This document shows, piece by piece, positions 6,874 through 7,800 of a stretch of DNA of 7,800 nt (positions are counted from its first letter, which is position 1; every line of letters starts with the position of its first letter). Made by a program: the position numbers and the translations under genes. Below the pieces are notes generated by a model. That model was given only the letters and a program-made list of their open reading frames with translations, had not been told where the DNA came from and made no database searches. Source of the stretch: an uncultured Clostridia bacterium (GTDB lineage Bacteria > Bacillota > Clostridia > Christensenellales > Pumilibacteraceae); assembly GCA_947589145.1 (NCBI GenBank), contig CANQCB010000064.1:1-7800 (forward strand), read 5' to 3'.

Positions 6874-7674
6874 ATGAGCAGACTCGTCGGCTTTACGACG
6901 GTGCGCGTCGGCGGCGAGGCGGAAACCGTGATAGTAAAGGACGCTTCCGCGCTGAAATTCCGCGGCGATGAGGTCGTGATCGGCAGGGGGAGCAAAGTCC
7001 TCATCTCGGACAAGGGCTTGGGCAAAGTGCTTATTATGCGGAACGTCGGCGCGTCGGTGCGCGGCAATCTCATAACCGCGGAGAGCGGTACGCCGTTGCC
7101 GTTGCTGTCGCGCATTGCGGCGGAGAGCGGTCTGAGCGGTTTGGAATGGGCTTGCGGCATACCCGGCAGTCTGGGCGGCGGCATAGTCATGAACGCGGGC
7201 GCATACGGCGGAGAGATCTCCGACGTTCTCGTCTCCGCGGACGTTCTCACTTCGCGCGGCAGGGTGACGGTTTCGGCAAAAGAGCTCGACCCGACCTATC
7301 GGAAAATGCGCGGTTTGCCGCACGGCGTAATTCTGTCCGCAACGCTGGCATTGACGGCAGGCTCGCTCGAAGTGAAAAATCTCATGCGCCTTTACGCCGA
7401 AAAACGCCGAGCGTCCCAGCCGAGCGGTCACAATTTCGGCAGTACTTTCCGCAAAATCGGGGGAGTTAGCGCGGGATATTTCATAGAAAAAGCAGGCTTG
7501 AAAGGGTATGCCGTTGGCAAAGCGCACGTCAGCGAAAAGCACGCCAACTTCATAATAAACGACGGAGACAGCGCGTCGGACATTCGCGCGCTTATCGATA
7601 TAATAAAATTGAAAGTCTATGCCGCTTGCGGAGAGAGACTGACGGAAGAAGTAATTTATTTGGGAGAGTTCTGA
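6874..7674 (+). CDS. murB: UDP-N-acetylmuramate dehydrogenase (MurB), compact form
   Basis: FAD-dependent, NADPH-using reductase that turns UDP-GlcNAc-enolpyruvate into UDP-MurNAc, the second step of cytoplasmic peptidoglycan precursor synthesis. The protein has 266 residues, against about 300 for B. subtilis MurB. Residues 8-14 (TTVRVGG) and 36-43 (IGRGSKVL) are FAD-binding segments, and GIPGSLGGG followed by MNAGAYGGE is the family signature. The catalytic serine is S190 (FGSTF), the C-terminal acid probably E259 (LTEEV), and KGYAVGKAHVSEKHANFI is typical of type II MurB. The start is fixed by GGGAG at 6861-6865 (spacing 8) and an in-frame TAA at 6868-6870, which rules out any earlier start. 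The N-terminal extension and part of the helix before the GRGS loop are missing, and the usual Asn of GxGSN is Lys41. It overlaps the PHP gene by one base. Confidence 0.95.
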   Translation: MSRLVGFTTVRVGGEAETVIVKDASALKFRGDEVVIGRGSKVLISDKGLGKVLIMRNVGASVRGNLITAESGTPLPLLSRIAAESGLSGLEWACGIPGSLGGGIVMNAGAYGGEISDVLVSADVLTSRGRVTVSAKELDPTYRKMRGLPHGVILSATLALTAGSLEVKNLMRLYAEKRRASQPSGHNFGSTFRKIGGVSAGYFIEKAGLKGYAVGKAHVSEKHANFIINDGDSASDIRALIDIIKLKVYAACGERLTEEVIYLGEF

Positions 7675-7800
7675 TGATTTTCGGCGACTATCATACGCAC
7701 ACGACATACAGTCACGGCAAAGGCGGCGTGGAGGATAACGTCAAGGCGGCTATATCCCTCGGTCTGAAAGAGATCGCCATAACCGACCACGGACTCAACC
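7674..7800 (+). CDS. PHP-domain metal-dependent phosphoesterase, N-terminal part (cut by window edge)
   Basis: Only the first 42 complete codons are present. The ATG shares its A with the murB stop (TGATG), and GGGAG at 7662-7666 lies seven bases upstream, so translation is probably coupled to murB. Residues 5-11 (DYHTHTT) carry the first PHP metal motif HxH (H7, H9), followed by YSHGKG, and ITDHG (about 37-41) is the second motif with the conserved Asp-His. PHP proteins of this kind (histidinol-phosphatase or YcdX-like) commonly lie between murB and rapZ-whiA in Clostridia. The substrate is unknown and the length cannot be seen; a histidinol phosphatase (HisK) role is possible but not supported by the context. 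Confidence 0.88.
   Translation, partial: MIFGDYHTHTTYSHGKGGVEDNVKAAISLGLKEIAITDHGLN

Noticed and set aside
1..7800. A previously undescribed multi-gene system
   Set aside because: Every long coding region belongs to a well-known housekeeping family with intact key residues. No unknown gene cluster, integrase, toxin-antitoxin pair or defence gene is visible on either strand.

Overview
The window is an ordinary chromosomal housekeeping stretch. It most likely comes from a Clostridia-type Firmicute with moderate to high GC and frequent ATA isoleucine codons. Three things suggest this: a FeoB partner of the small Cys-rich type, a DNA polymerase I with a degenerate proofreading domain, and a uvrC / murB / PHP-protein order that recalls the clostridial uvrC-(hprK)-murB-PHP-rapZ-whiA neighbourhood. 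The lineage is inferred from gene content and motifs only; an uncultured gut clostridial lineage would fit but is not proven. The standard genetic code is used: TGA, TAG and TAA all serve as stops. All genes are on the + strand.

Layout. (1) Bases 1-1167 hold the C-terminal part of the ferrous iron transporter FeoB, followed one base later by a 58-residue membrane-anchored Cys-rich protein, then a strong terminator at 1190-1225. (2) A near-consensus promoter at 1308-1336 drives polA (1343-3871). The promoter sits so close to the ATG that the transcript should be leaderless. (3) After a 92-base spacer comes uvrC (3964-5766). (4) A 94-base spacer, most of it three 27-base units, leads to a Cof-type HAD phosphatase (5861-6676), closed by a terminator at 6732-6752. 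(5) An AT-rich leader with a small dyad precedes murB (6874-7674), which overlaps by one base the start of a PHP-domain protein that runs off the right edge.

How the genes work together. The FeoB and Cys-rich pair is an iron uptake unit. PolA and UvrC act in the same pathway: UvrC makes the two incisions of nucleotide excision repair and PolA fills the gap. MurB makes UDP-N-acetylmuramate for peptidoglycan and is translationally linked to the PHP protein. The HAD protein has no clear functional link to its neighbours.

I found no mobile element, CRISPR array, tRNA, rRNA or defence system, and no convincing undescribed multi-gene system. The points worth checking are small: the leaderless polA start, the 27-base repeats before the HAD gene, the compact MurB with an altered FAD-loop residue, and the regulatory layout before murB. 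No gap without a gene exceeds 200 bases.
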